Positions 49,545 to 60,599 of a stretch of DNA of 64,000 nucleotides are shown here, piece by piece. Every line of letters starts with the position of its first letter. The stretch's first letter is position 1. This stretch comes from Isoetes taiwanensis (Eukaryota > Streptophyta > Lycopodiopsida > Isoetales > Isoetaceae), in the NCBI GenBank assembly GCA_021234155.1, contig JAJEKV010000078.1, forward strand, positions 2,234,001 through 2,298,000. The letters run 5' to 3'. The position numbers were made by a program, and so were the translations under genes. The notes beneath the pieces were generated by a model. It made no database searches. It was not told the origin of the DNA and was given only the letters and a program-made list of their open reading frames with translations.

Positions 49545-49901
49545 TGTTAACCACCTAGTGGTTAACATTGTGTTTGCACATGTTAGGTGCATGCACATGT
49601 TAGGTGTCAGTGGTGGCAGACTGACATTTGGCATGATTAGGTTAACATAAGTGTAGGGATTAGATTTTGTTAGATTAGATGCGGCTTCATTTGCGGTCTA
49701 CACTATTAGACCGGAGCCTCTTCAGATGTACTCAGGTTTGATCTCATATTTGGAGAGCCTCATTTGGCCACGTTCCCCTTCATTCTTTGTACATATTTCT
49801 TTGTCTTGTTCTTGTTTTGTGATCATGAGCATGGCCGCCTTGTAGCATCCGGCAGTCATGGACTGCTGCTGCAGGGTGCATGCCAAGAACTCAAACTAAC
49901 A
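49545..49901 (+). repeat. 3' LTR of non-autonomous element
   Basis: Matches the 5' LTR with a few substitutions and small indels near 49600-49720, and ends AAACTAACA before AAGTG. Confidence 0.92.
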
Positions 49902-50099
49902 AAGTGTTTCCACGTTAGTCCATTAGGTTTGTGCGTGGACGTGGTGAACACTTTTGCCCGCTTCATTGGTTGCGACTTCAGATATACAAAGAAATGGGCA
50001 AAGGAAGATTATCAAAAATTCCTTGACCAGCTTAGCACGATGACGGACCAGCGGCCTTTCTTGGATAGCTATATTTATTACGCCCGGACGCCTCAATGA
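49902..50099 (+). pseudogene. Unidentified ORF split by non-autonomous LTR element (right)
   Basis: Frame continues FHVSPLGLCVDVVNTFARF, then KKWAKEDYQKFLDQL and DSYIYYARTPQ, ending in TGA at 50097-50099. The join across the element is exact in frame once one target duplication is removed. Confidence 0.5.
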
Positions 50100-50378
50100 G
50101 TGCCTATCCGCTATGAAGACAATAGGCGGTGGCGGTAGCGTGTTTGGGTTGGTTCCTACGGGACCCCCTACGAAGTCTTCTACCTCTAGAGTCCGGAGTT
50201 GCAATGTCTTGTCCCGCTAATGTATGTTGCCAGAGACGCGTCTCGGCCTATCCGTCTGAGAATTAAATATTTGCTTCATCAATTCCGACCATGCTAAGCA
50301 ATATGCTAAGTTTCCCAATCATTTCATGATAAAAAACAGACATCGAAAAGAATTTGCCTTGATCATGAGTGTGCAGGT

Positions 50379-51321
50379 ATGCGTGCATTTCAAATTGTCG
50401 CTCGCCGAATTTCGTTGTTGACTATGAATGTTTCTAACATTTGTTTTCCCCGCAAACTTATTGGTCATGCATCGTCCTTGGTGCGACAAAGGGTGCCGGT
50501 GGGGGGGGAGTACTGGTCCGTAATCGGTTGGAAAGTAGGGCGTGCACCTATCTATCTACGTGTTGATGTTGGAAGGTTGCCTTTGTTCTCGACTTCTTTT
50601 ACGGTGGTTCTTTTAGCCGAAATTACGGTGTGCGAGGGCTATAAAACATTGTCTTTTGAGGCGAGGCGAAAGCTGGAAATTAAGCTTGTACAGATATTCG
50701 AGCAATTCATGTCATGTTAGGCGAGAAAAATCAAGAGCTCGGGCACTACAAAAGATCAAAGAAGGAAAGAAGAAGGCCTCCACTTCCAAAAATGTTCCTC
50801 AGCCTCAGCTTCCTGCTCCTGAGACACCTTGTCCGTTCTCCTCTACAACCATAAACGAAGTGCAATCCCTTCTGAGACAGGACAAGAGCTCGATTCAGCT
50901 AGAGCTCAAAAGGCGTGACCCCTTGGCTCTCGGGATTTGCAACTATTTAGGAGAAGAAAAGAGAACATCAACGCATTGGCAGGGACCGCACTAGTGAATA
51001 CTCAGGACATGATTGAGGGGACCTCATTGTTCGAAAAAGAGGTTGCTAGGGATCCTGAGTCTGTCATTGTCATGGAAACTCAGGAAGGGGACAATCAGGA
51101 TGGAGAGGAAGTGGTCCCCAACACATTGGACAGTCGAGATGGAGAGGAAGAGGTCGCGAACCTGTAGAAGACAATCCCGGGCGGATGAGGAGAATGAGGA
51201 ACGGGGTCAGAAGATTTTACGCAAAAGAATGGAAAAGATCAAGGAGGCAGCACAACAACCTCCGCCCAAGCATGAAGAACCCATCAAGGAGCATTCAGAA
51301 GAGGTGCCTCCAGACGAATGA
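50379..51321 (+). pseudogene. Unidentified charged ORFs
   Basis: Three overlapping frames: 50379-50720 (VCEGYKTLSFEARRKLEIKL near its end), 50656-50994 (IKEGKKKASTSKN, then INEVQSLLRQDKSSIQLELK) and 51013-51321 (RADEENEERGQKILRKRM, ending EVPPDE). The lysine/glutamate-rich tail looks like one protein whose frame shifts. The family is unknown. It lies downstream of, and in the same direction as, the split ORF at 46469-50099, so they may form one ancestral gene unit. Confidence 0.35.
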
Positions 51322-51434
51322 GGGATTTATAATTTAAAGTTATGGGAAATATGTTATGAACATTTGTAATTACTTCTTTTTGAGAAATGATAATTTTGCC
51401 TTGATTTCCTTGTCTTAAAATTCTCTAGTTTACT

Positions 51435-51575
51435 TTGCTAACCAAATTGAATGGACGCCAATTTGGTTCTGGAAAACTAAAACCTTTAATTTATTTTATT
51501 TCCGCCCAATCTTGTTCTTTGTTAACTTGAGACCTTAGCTATCCTCGGCGGAAATTGGGGGCTTCCAATTTGCTG
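51435..51575. repeat. Degenerate palindrome arms
   Basis: ACCAAATTG...CGCCAATTTGGT at about 51440-51465 is an imperfect palindrome. CCGCCCAAT (51502) and GGAAATTGGGGGCTTCCAATTTGC (about 51551) are further variants of the AAATTGGGCG family. Confidence 0.6.
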
Positions 51576-51654
51576 GCGTGAGGTGAAGTGGAAGTGAAGA
51601 AAAAGGGGGGAGGTCGAGGGAGCACAACGCTACAAACTACTCAGGTTCGATGCT

Positions 51655-51722
51655 TCCTTATATCATTATATCATCAAAACCTTATATCATTACATCCTTA
51701 TATCATTACATCCTTATATCAC
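51655..51722 (+). repeat. Short tandem repeat CCTTATATCATTACAT
   Basis: Four imperfect units of about 16 bp in a row. Confidence 0.75.
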
Positions 51723-53090
51723 AGATTCACTCATCATCAACACCTTCTGCGGTGATGGCATTCACTCATAGATCTCCGATCGGGGTAGCCAAATTATGTG
51801 GATCACAACCGCGAGTTTGTCGAAACAGCGAATCTCGGGACCATCCGCTAACATTTGCAGATAGGGATCAAGTTTGACAATCGTTCATCACGCATTCACA
51901 AAGATCCCAGATCATGGAGCACTTGATGGTTCGCACGTGCTCACGGGCGAGGAAGCGAGGATGCCATGGGAGATGAATGACCTCTCTAAAGTGTAGCTCC
52001 TTTTATAGTCGGGTAAAATTATTGATGTGAATTATTGTAGATTCTAGCATGTACAAGTATCATGTACGTGTATGTCATGTACATGCCATCAATCATTCCA
52101 CGGAAATTGGGCGGGCGCCCAATTTCAGCTCGAGGAATGGAGATTAATATTGTTTCCACGAGGAGTCATATACAAGACAAGTGTAGCAGTTTATCTCGAA
52201 GAATGTATTACACAAAAAGTGTAATTGCATTGGATACTCACACAATCGATTACAACAAGATGACAAGCATTGATTTAGGGGACTCTTCCGAGTCATTGTC
52301 ACCGAGCACCCGGTGATCTTTTCTATCATGTACATTTGGTGCTCTCTATTCCATATCGGATGGATGATAACATCGAAGGGATCGGGATAATGGCGAGGGA
52401 TTGAGGAGCGGCGGTGGTCATCCATCTTCCATCGGTATCTCTCCGGCTGTGACAAATAGTGAAGTTTTAGATTCATCTTGCGGTGTAATTGAATCACGTT
52501 GAGGACCGTAATGAGACCACATGGCTAGACGCCTTGAGCCAAATTTGATGGGCAAAATTGGTTTGATATATATTTATACCCACCATAATTATTGATGGTA
52601 TTGTGCGAGAAAGATTATTGGATATACATACTACTCGTATATACACCCAATAATGTTGCTACAGTTGTCATCAATAATTCCATGCCTATAAATATAGCGC
52701 GTTCGAGTGCCGCGCCACATACCTTTGCTATGTCTCGCCCGTCTGCTAGACTTCTTGGAGAGGTCAAATCTTGACACCCTCACTTGCCTTATGACTTTCG
52801 GCGATCTTCATGCATGCATCTTCAAAGGGATCACCCTTGATCCTGGGCCGCATGGTATAGGCTTTGGTCGAAAGAAAGACTCCCCGGCGAAAGTACCATG
52901 TTACTATCCATATTGTTTGGGTTCGGGATTGAGGCTTATGAGATTGATAAAATCACCAATAATTATAATCTCTACGAGTCATGTATTTAAAGTAACTTTA
53001 TATGATATAAGCGTGTGTTGTGCATCTCGATTGTTATCATTGAGGTTGTTATCTTCTTTTACGATGTAGTTTTTATCATTTTCCATTTCG
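51723..53090. other. No supported gene; holds one perfect palindrome
   Basis: A perfect copy of the palindrome lies at 52104-52125 with centre GG and an extra G/C pair at its ends. Frames at 52144-52497 (minus) and 52707-53069 (plus) are short and unrecognised. Confidence 0.45.
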
Positions 53091-53106
53091 AACAGAGCAT
53101 TCCCAA

Positions 53107-53492
53107 GGCAAAGTGGGCGGGCGCCCAATTTGTCGGGGGTGGCCTCGAGAAACCTTTGCTCAGCCTCCTCCAGAGCAAAGTGGGCGGGCGCCCAATTTGC
53201 TCTGGAGGACTGGAGGTAACATTCATCAGACCATCTCCAAGACAAAGTGGGCGGGCGCCCAATTTGTCGGGGGTGGCCTCGAGAAAGCTTTGCTCAGCCT
53301 CCTCCAGAGCAAAGTGGGCGGCCCAATTTTCTCTGGAGGGCCCGGAGGTAACATTCATCAGACCATCTCCAAGACAAAGTGGGCGGGCGCCCAATTTGTC
53401 GGGGGTAGCCTCGAGAAAGCTTTGTTCAGAAACCCAATTTCTCGGGGGTGGCCCAATTCCCAAAAGCAAAGTGGGCGGGCGCCCAGTTTGTA
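53107..53492. repeat. Palindrome array with alternating A/B units
   Basis: Six AAAGTGGGCG...CGCCCAATTT-type palindromes are spaced about 66-67 bp apart. The spacers alternate. Unit A begins GTCGGGGGTGGCCTCGAGAAA and ends CCTCCAGAGC. Unit B begins GCTCTGGAGG and ends CCATCTCCAAGAC. Order is A-B-A-B-A', giving a higher-order unit of about 133 bp. At each A-to-B junction the stem extends outward, CCTCCAGAGC pairing with GCTCTGGAGG, to 20 bp per arm with one mismatch. The fourth palindrome is shortened (GGGCGGCCC). Confidence 0.88.
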
Positions 53493-53519
53493 CACAGGAT
53501 GTTAGTTTATCAATGTAGA

Positions 53520-54562
53520 CAAGAACCATTCTATTCATGTAGGAATGGAGTACATGGCTGGAGTACATTGATAATAAAAACAACTAAACATCATGCCTCG
53601 AAATAGATAGTTGAACAGAAACATAATAGATAATAGTAGATAGTATTATACATGGAGGTTTGATCAATGCCCGTTCCACATAATTAGATCCCCGGATCGA
53701 ACTCTGTAATGGCTTGTCGGCTATCTGAGATCAAGCCCGATCATCCATTCTGCATCGAATGGGAGTCTTGAGGATGAGCTTGGTTACCAAACCCACGCTC
53801 CCTTTTTTCCTTCTTGTAAAGCTTCTTAAATATCGACCAAAACCTATTGTGCAGCCAAACATCCTCCATTTTCAGCAGACCTCTTAAGAGCTTACGCCCC
53901 TTTAAATATGGCGTTTCAATGAAATCAAAGCGACCTTCCAGCTCTACCTGCCGAGGTGATCCGGCTCATTGCCATCCTTCATCAACTCTCCACGACGGAG
54001 GAGCTTCATGAGTTGGTGTCTCATTTCTTACAACCATTTTGGTTTATCTCGTTACGCACCTCAACACGAAGGCTGATTCGCATGAGCTAATATTGGCTCG
54101 CCGATATGGATATTGCGCTCATTGTGAATCCATCGGCTAGCGCTGGTTAGGACCATTACATTTGTCCCGGCTATGAATCTACACTATCTTGTTGCGAATC
54201 GCGGTCTTGTGGCGAAAACCTCTAGTGAAGGCGGCTTGGGCGGGACACAAACTCGGATGGCACTTCTTTGGCTTAATAGATACAAGGCCTGCCATCTCAC
54301 CTACCTGCACGATTCCCGAAATTTTGCATCATTCTAACAAATAAAACCCCTATATTTTAAAAATTCGGGTCAATTTAGGAGTCATATGGACTTAGGAAAA
54401 GTCCATATATAATGAAATTATGCTTATCCATGGAGGCCAAAGGCTGCTATTAAATTCAGTTGAAAAATATTTGTGTATATGGGTGTTGCAAACTCTATGA
54501 CTTTCAGAATAATGGGATCAATCTGCTCTATCTTTATGGTTACTTATGTTCTATTTGTTTTA
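53520..54562. other. No gene seen
   Basis: AT-rich after 53580. A few short frames only; no domain recognised. Confidence 0.45.
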
Positions 54563-55422
54563 TTGTGATCAAATTCAAAAGCTACATGTGATGAAAGCCT
54601 CAAATGAATTCTAGTTTTTTAAGGTTTGAATTCTAAAATTTTTTGTCACCACTTAGGAAGGGGGTTGGCGTCCCTAAGGCCAGAAGGGGCAAAAAAATCT
54701 TTGCAACACAAACCATTAACATCCAACATATAAAAATTAAATCCCCCAACACATAACAACCAACACATAACAACTATTGACATTAACAACCAACATATAA
54801 CTACCATTGACATTAATTAACACAACTATTGGGTCCAACACATTTAAATTAAAATCCCCTTAAACCCCTTTGGTTTGGGTGCATATTCACCGCGGGGGAT
54901 GGCGTGAGGGCGGCCGAGCCCTCATAAATGTATTTTTACGCGCGTCTGAAATCAACACCATATAGTATTCGCTTGAAATCTTATAGTATTTTGTGAATCT
55001 TGTTATCTGATTTAGCAAATTTTGTACTTGCATATCCCACAAGGAGGAACTTTAAATGCGGTGTAGATTAAGGAATAAGGGGTGAATATGCCTATCCAAC
55101 GACTCGTTGCCGAGTCACCCCCGTGAATATGCACCCAAACCAAAGGGGTTTAAGGGGATTTTAATTTAAATGTGTTGGACCCAATGGTTGTGTTAATTAA
55201 TGTCAATGGTAGTTATGTGTTGGTTGTTAATGTCAATTGTTATGTGTTGGGGGATTTAATTTTTATATGTTGGATGTTAATGGTTTGTGTTGCAAAAAAT
55301 TTTTTTTGGCCCTTCGGGGCCTTAGAGACCCCGGGGGTGACAAAAATTTTGGGAATTCAAACCAGAAAAAAAGAATTCATTTGAGGCTTTCATCACACAA
55401 GCTTTTTTGAATTTGATCACAA
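54563..55422. mobile_element. 860-bp fold-back/MITE element with ~300-bp TIRs
   Basis: The left arm from TTGTGATCAAATTCAAAAG to about 54890 is the reverse complement of about 55120-55422, with small differences. Shared phrases include TGATGAAAGCCTCAAATGAATTC and TTTAAATTAAAATCCCCTTAAACCCC. A 230-bp loop without coding capacity lies between. The right end joins F-box copy 4 inside its coding sequence, so the element inserted there. No clear target duplication is visible because the left flank is not F-box sequence. Long TIRs suggest a Mutator-like or fold-back class. Confidence 0.85.
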
Positions 55423-56405
55423 TCCATTCCCATCATCACTACTTGGCCATATAATTCAAACAAGCGAGGCCTCACATCTTCACAAGTTTCTTGGCAGAGG
55501 GATAACAAAGACGGATCTTTTGTTGGATTATATCATGCGTTATAACAATTGGATGCGTCCATTACGTCATAGTACCTCTCATTGTAGATATTATCAAAGC
55601 GCGAAAATATGCAATTCCCCTAATAATGGCGGTTTCATAGAAGCAATAATCTTTATAGTCAAGAAAAATACCTATAAGAACTTGTGTCCAACATCCACAT
55701 TCTTTGAATCCGAATACAAAATTTGGAACTTGCCTTCTTTGCTAATGCTAGCAAAAATCCACGAGCACACTTTGTTTTTTGGATATAAGCAACAATGTCC
55801 ATAGACATAGCGACAAAGTCAAAAGCAGGGCTCCCCGGACAACCTCGGGGAGATTGATCCACTCATTCAATACATGGTTACATACGGATAATCTTAGCTT
55901 CTTTGGCATGTGATCATTGATTTTAAAAGCATATTAAACCTCCTATGAGAGGTAAGAGGCACATAGCTATTGATGTTAATACTATCACCAAGATTGTAAG
56001 GGATTAAAGGCACGGAAAGAGGATGCCAAGAGCACGCAAAGTGATCATATAATAAGACACGCATTCCAGGCCCCTCTTTTCTCAAATCCAGCCAAACCTT
56101 TTCAAAGCTATCCGCAGGCGCATTTTGCTTCCATCGAGGACCCGACATGGCGTTCTCGCTCAAATAGAGCTAAGAAGAAAGAGCGGCAGATGTTGTGCTA
56201 CAATGCTCCATATAAGAAGTTGAAAAAAACAAAGTACTCCATTGTCTGAGCAGGACCTAAGGCGAAGACGATGCAAGTAGCGGGCGAGGGCGATCTGATG
56301 AAAAGCTCGAGGGAAGGCTCCATATCTATCGTCCATCTTCGACGATGGCCTTGCCCTAACGTGCCTTCAGTGAAATTTAATATTTTATATGCATAAAGGT
56401 TCTGA
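55423..56405 (-). pseudogene. F-box/kelch-like gene, copy 4, truncated
   Basis: Aligns with 21270-22500 without the 258-bp element. It contains the segments for RMLLYDHFACSWHPLS and NLGDSININSYVPL. Its C-terminal half is missing where the fold-back element begins. Frames are broken by several indels. It is closest to copy 2 in order of segments. Confidence 0.7.
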
Positions 56406-57228
56406 GATATATTTTAGGGGGCGAGAGGGAATTAGCTATTAGATGGACACGTCAGCTTGGAGCGCCATCTTTCTTGATTGCTTTGTCTTATATGATTCAA
56501 ACACATTTCTTGATTTGTTTGTTGATTCAGGAACGTTCTGAGTGGAATTGGTGAATCAAGCTTGCCAGCCTTGTAGGGGCTTGCATTCCACATGATTCTC
56601 CTCGTCAAGAGCTACATACGGATATCAGAATTTTCACAATTATCAAGCACAATTCAAGATTGACTTGTGGTTTTTTGGAAGGAACACCATCGGACCTATG
56701 GAATTCTCTAATTTCTAACCAGCATTTTCTTGAAGAGCTATTCCTTCCGGAATAGTCCTTTGTGCCGAGTTCAATCGAATTTGAAGTTGAAGTTATTGAA
56801 TCTTGGCTGCAGGAATTCATTGGCAACAAAGAAATTGCGCATCAGGTATCTTTTATGTGCATTGCGACTAAAATTGTTGTAAAGGTATATTCTGAGCAAT
56901 GATTCATGCTTTGGTGCTCTGACTCTTGCAATTTGGCTGTGAATTGGCTCTCCAACTTCTTAATCATAGATAGGTCCTTTACCCTGCTCTTTTCTCTGCC
57001 CTTTGATTTTCCCTCCTGCGCCACGCCTATTTTTCTCGTGCCTTTGTAGTTTTCCCCCTGGTTCTTTTGTAATGGAATTTAAAAGTAAAGATTACCCTAA
57101 ATTCCTCTCTATTCTTCACGCCTTTTTCTGATTTTGCGCCTTCTGATCGTCCCAAGCTCCTTAACCAGTTAAGATCTTTTCATGAAAACCCAAAAAAATT
57201 CATTTTCTTTGGAAATTTTGTTAACTCT
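56406..57228. other. No supported gene; probably LINE leader at the end
   Basis: Several short frames. From about 57070 the sequence leads into the LINE ORF1 without a stop-rich break and may be its 5' leader. Confidence 0.4.
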
Positions 57229-58858
57229 TTGAACGAGCAGTCTTCAATGGATCCTCTGTCTTTTAAAGTCCCTTGCGGGGATAATCTTTCCAAAGATCCG
57301 GATTACAGAGGTCAATTGCCTGTCATGGACCCTAAATTTGAAATTGCTAACTTAGACAATCTCTGTGTGGCCTCTACAACTCTTCATGGCCTTAATCCCA
57401 TCTACTGGAATGAGGATTGTCTAAAAATTCTTTTTGACTCTATTGGATCCTACATTTGTACGGAATATTCTCCTTATAGACCTCCTCGATCCTTTGTTCA
57501 ACTTGATATCTCAAAAGGTATTCCCTCCAGATCCCCTTTTTGGATGTCTTTGGACAAAGAGCCTATCTATCTTTAAGATGGTCTGGTCTGCCACCTCACT
57601 GCCAAAATTGTACGGTCAGGCACTTTTGGTGTGAAAATTGCAAGGAAAAATTGGATAATTCTGGGCAGATGGAAAGTCAATCTGTCTGCTAATTGTCAAG
57701 TCAACCAGCAAGTCAACCAGGGCATACAGGTAGACCACAGAATTGGTCAAGAAGTCAATGGTCAACATTTGATTCAAAACTCAAAGGGCTAGTCATTGAT
57801 CAGGTCTCCTCTAAGATTAACAATGACTTTGGTGTACCTAGTATCATTTCTAAAGACAACAGATTTATGTGGACCAAGGTCAATGGCAGTTACAAGAGAA
57901 TTCAAAGGAAAAAAAGATTAAGAGAGGCCCAGATTCAGGAGGATAAAATAGCTCATAACAAGGATAGTGTTTCAATTGGGAAGATACCTAGCAAAGGAAA
58001 AAATTCATCTCTAGTGGTTAAGCTGTTACAAAATCATGAAAATACAGCAAAAAAGATAAGCATGGACAAGGATAAAATCAGTAATCTGCATGATACTTTG
58101 AATAGAATCATTGTGGATACCAGGAGCTTAGCTAAAAAAAATGAGTCAGTTCTTGACCCTTCAGATCCTTGCAAGGATAAGAGTGATCCATTAGGCAAGA
58201 AAAACAAACATAGTAAAGCATTGAAGCAATCAAATTCTGATAAAGGACGAGAAATTGAGGATTAAATAAACCCTTTGGATACCATAGTGGAAGTCGTCCC
58301 TGCTCCAGCTCCAGCTATGGTAGAATTGGACAAAATGGTCAACCAAGTAAAGGAGACTCCTGCCTCAACTCCAGTGCAGCACAAAGATCATTTGGAAGAT
58401 AACAACCAATTTACTGGTAAATCTAACCAGTTTCAGGTATTAGCTGACCTTAACTCTGACCTTGATATGGATTCATTGTTGAGCAATTCCCTTAATGCCA
58501 AATCTGATCATATTCAGCCACCTTTTATTGACCTCTCCCCATCCATTGATATGAACTTTCCTCCTCCCTGCATTATTTCTTCTGAAATTACTGAGCAACT
58601 AGCTTCATTACAAGAGAGATTCAAGCTGGATTCACAAATACAACAAGTCTGCTCATGGAATCTAATGGATGAAGATATTGTCCAAGATACTCCAGACAGG
58701 GAAATGGATACATCCAAGGAAAACAGTAAAGATCAATCAAAGGTTGCAATTTTGGAGATTGTGGAAACACATAACATTGTTGCTGATACAAATTGCACAG
58801 GTCATGACTCATCTCCCCATCTTTATTACGATTTTAAAAGGGATCTTCTTATATTATA
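57229..58858 (+). mobile_element. LINE ORF1 region (gag-like), frameshifted
   Basis: The first frame (57229-57576) starts MNEQSSMDPLSFKVP and contains RPPRSFVQLDISKGIP and PFWMSLDKEPIYL. One frame over, PPHCQNCTVRHFWCENCKEK gives a CCHC-like zinc knuckle at about 57590-57650. Then come 57693-58265 (Lys-rich) and 58275-58859, which contains SNQFQVLADLNSD, a phrase common near the end of plant LINE ORF1. This protein binds LINE RNA. Two frame changes separate the parts. The ORF2 endonuclease is found beyond the purine array, at about 61050. Confidence 0.7.
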
Positions 58859-58974
58859 AAGTTTTAGCATATGTCATGAATCAAACCCTAATTTAGATGG
58901 TTGAGATCGTCGATTGCATTCGGAAGGTATTTATTGCACAACTTCCCACCAAGTGATTGGCTATGCTCACGGTC

Positions 58975-60590
58975 TCTTAAGAGGAAAGGGAAAATGGCGG
59001 AGAAAAGGCAAAGTGAGAGGCAAAAGGCGGGTAAAAGGAAAAGAAGGAGAAAGGAAAAGGAAAAGGAAAAGAGCCGCGAAAAAAGGGAAAAGAAAAATAA
59101 AGGGGAGCAAAGGAAGGAAAAAAAGGACACTACGAAAGGAAAAGGGGGGAAAGGGTGAGGAGCCGGAATAAGGAAAAAGAAAAGGAAAGGGAGGAAAAGG
59201 AAGACAAAAGGGGGCAGCTTGGGAAAAAGGTGAAGAGGAAAAGAGGTTTGTGGAAGGAAAAAGGGAAAAAGATAAATATGGTGGGAGAGAAGGAAAAAAA
59301 AAAAAAGGCATGGAAAAATAGAAAGGGAAAGAAAAAAAAGAAAAAGGGAGGCGAAAAAGGAAAAGGGCATGAGGAAAAGGGAGAGGGAAATGGAAGAGAG
59401 GAAGGAGAAAGTGGCACGAAAAAAAATGGAAGAGGAAAAGGGTGAGGAAAAGAAAAAAAGAAAGGGAAAAAAAGTATGGGAAAAGGGGAAAAGTGAAAAG
59501 CAAAAAGAGAACATAAAACATGGAATAGAAAAAGAGGAAAAGGGAAAAGGGGAAGAGGGTGGGAAAAGGAGGAAAAGGGGCATGAAAAAGGTGGAATGGA
59601 AAAAGGCATGGGAAAATGGAAAGGAAAAAGAAAAAGGAAAAAAAAAAAGGCGGAAAGGAAAAGAGGAAAAGGGCACGGAAAAAAAAAAAAAAGGGATGAA
59701 AAAAGGAAGGAAAAGGAAAAAAAAATGGGAGGCGAAAAGGGAAAAGGGAAATAAAAAAAGGCACGAGAAATAAGGAGGGAAAATGGAAAAGAGGAAGGGA
59801 AAAAGGGTACGGAAAAAAATGGAAGAGGGAAAGGGTAAGGAAATGGTAAAAATAAAGGGAAAAAAGCATGGGAAAGGGAAAAAGAAAAAAAAAAAAGGGA
59901 ATAGGGATGGGGGAAAAGGGGAAGAGGGTAGGGAAAAGCGGAAAAAAAAAAAGTAAAAAAGTGGAAAAAAATGGAATGGAAAAATACATGGGAAAAAGGA
60001 AAAAGGAAAAAAGGAAAGGAAAGGGAAGGGAAAAGGAAGGGGAAAGGAAAGAGGAAAAGGAAAAGCACGGAAAAAAAAGGAAAGGGTGGGGAAAGGATGA
60101 AAAAAAAAGAAGGAAAGGGGAAAAAAGGAGGCGAAAAGGGGGAAGGAAAGGAAAAAAGGCACGAGAAAAAAGGAAGAAGGAAATGGGAAAAGAGAGACAT
60201 GAGATAAAGAAGAAGAGGGTGAGGAGAGGAAGAAAAACATAAAAAAAAAAGGTGGAAAAAGGGAATGGAAAAAGGGCATGAGAAACGGGAAGGGGAAAGA
60301 GAAAAGCAAAAGGAATGGGAAAAGGAAAGGGAAAAAAGAGCACGAGAAAAATGGGAAGGATGGAGAAAGGTGAAAAGGAAAGGAAAAAAACCGTCAAAAA
60401 AAGGGAAAGGGAAAGGGAAAAATGAGAAGGAGAAAAGGAAGGGAAAGTGGAGGGAGTAAAAAAAGAAAAAGAAAAAAGAGAGAGAGAAGGAAAAAAGTAA
60501 ATGTGCAGGGAAAATAAGAAAAGGGAAAAAAGAAAGTGTGTAAGAAAATGAGGAAAAAAGGATATGCAGGATAGAGCAAAGGGAAGGTTG
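58975..60590 (+). repeat. Purine-only tandem array, ~393-bp unit
   Basis: Almost every base on the + strand is A or G. Landmarks recur at about 393-bp spacing: GGCATGAGG/GGCACGAGA at 59366, 59760 and 60158; GGCACGAAAA/GGTACGGAAA at 59413 and 59806; AGTATGGG/AGCATGGG near 59474 and 59867; GGAGGCGAAAA at about 59347, 59727 and 60127. Three units are clear, with a less clear fourth at the left. Minus-strand frames of up to 543 codons rich in Phe, Ser, Pro and Leu are by-products of this composition. Confidence 0.88.
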
Positions 60591-60599
60591 TCGAACATA

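Larger units (their letters stand above)
46831..49901 (+). mobile_element. Non-autonomous LTR retrotransposon, 3.1 kb
   Basis: LTRs of 362 and 357 bp start TGTTAACCACC and end AAACTAACA. The 5-bp duplication AAGTG is at 46826-46830 and 49902-49906. A primer site and a polypurine tract are present, but the 2.35-kb interior has no gag or pol. It is therefore a TRIM/LARD-like passenger that needs proteins from another element. The LTR start itself contains a GTTAACCAC...GTGGTTAAC palindrome. Several interior frames, including 217 codons at 48553-49206, show no family and are probably chance. Confidence 0.92.

Noticed and set aside
53107-53492. CRISPR-like array (repeated palindromes with spacers)
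   Set aside because: The spacers themselves repeat in A/B order, there are no cas genes, and the DNA is plant nuclear.
30814-53492. Endogenous giant virus or polinton origin for the palindromic region
   Set aside because: No capsid, packaging ATPase, DNA polymerase or other hallmark gene was seen.
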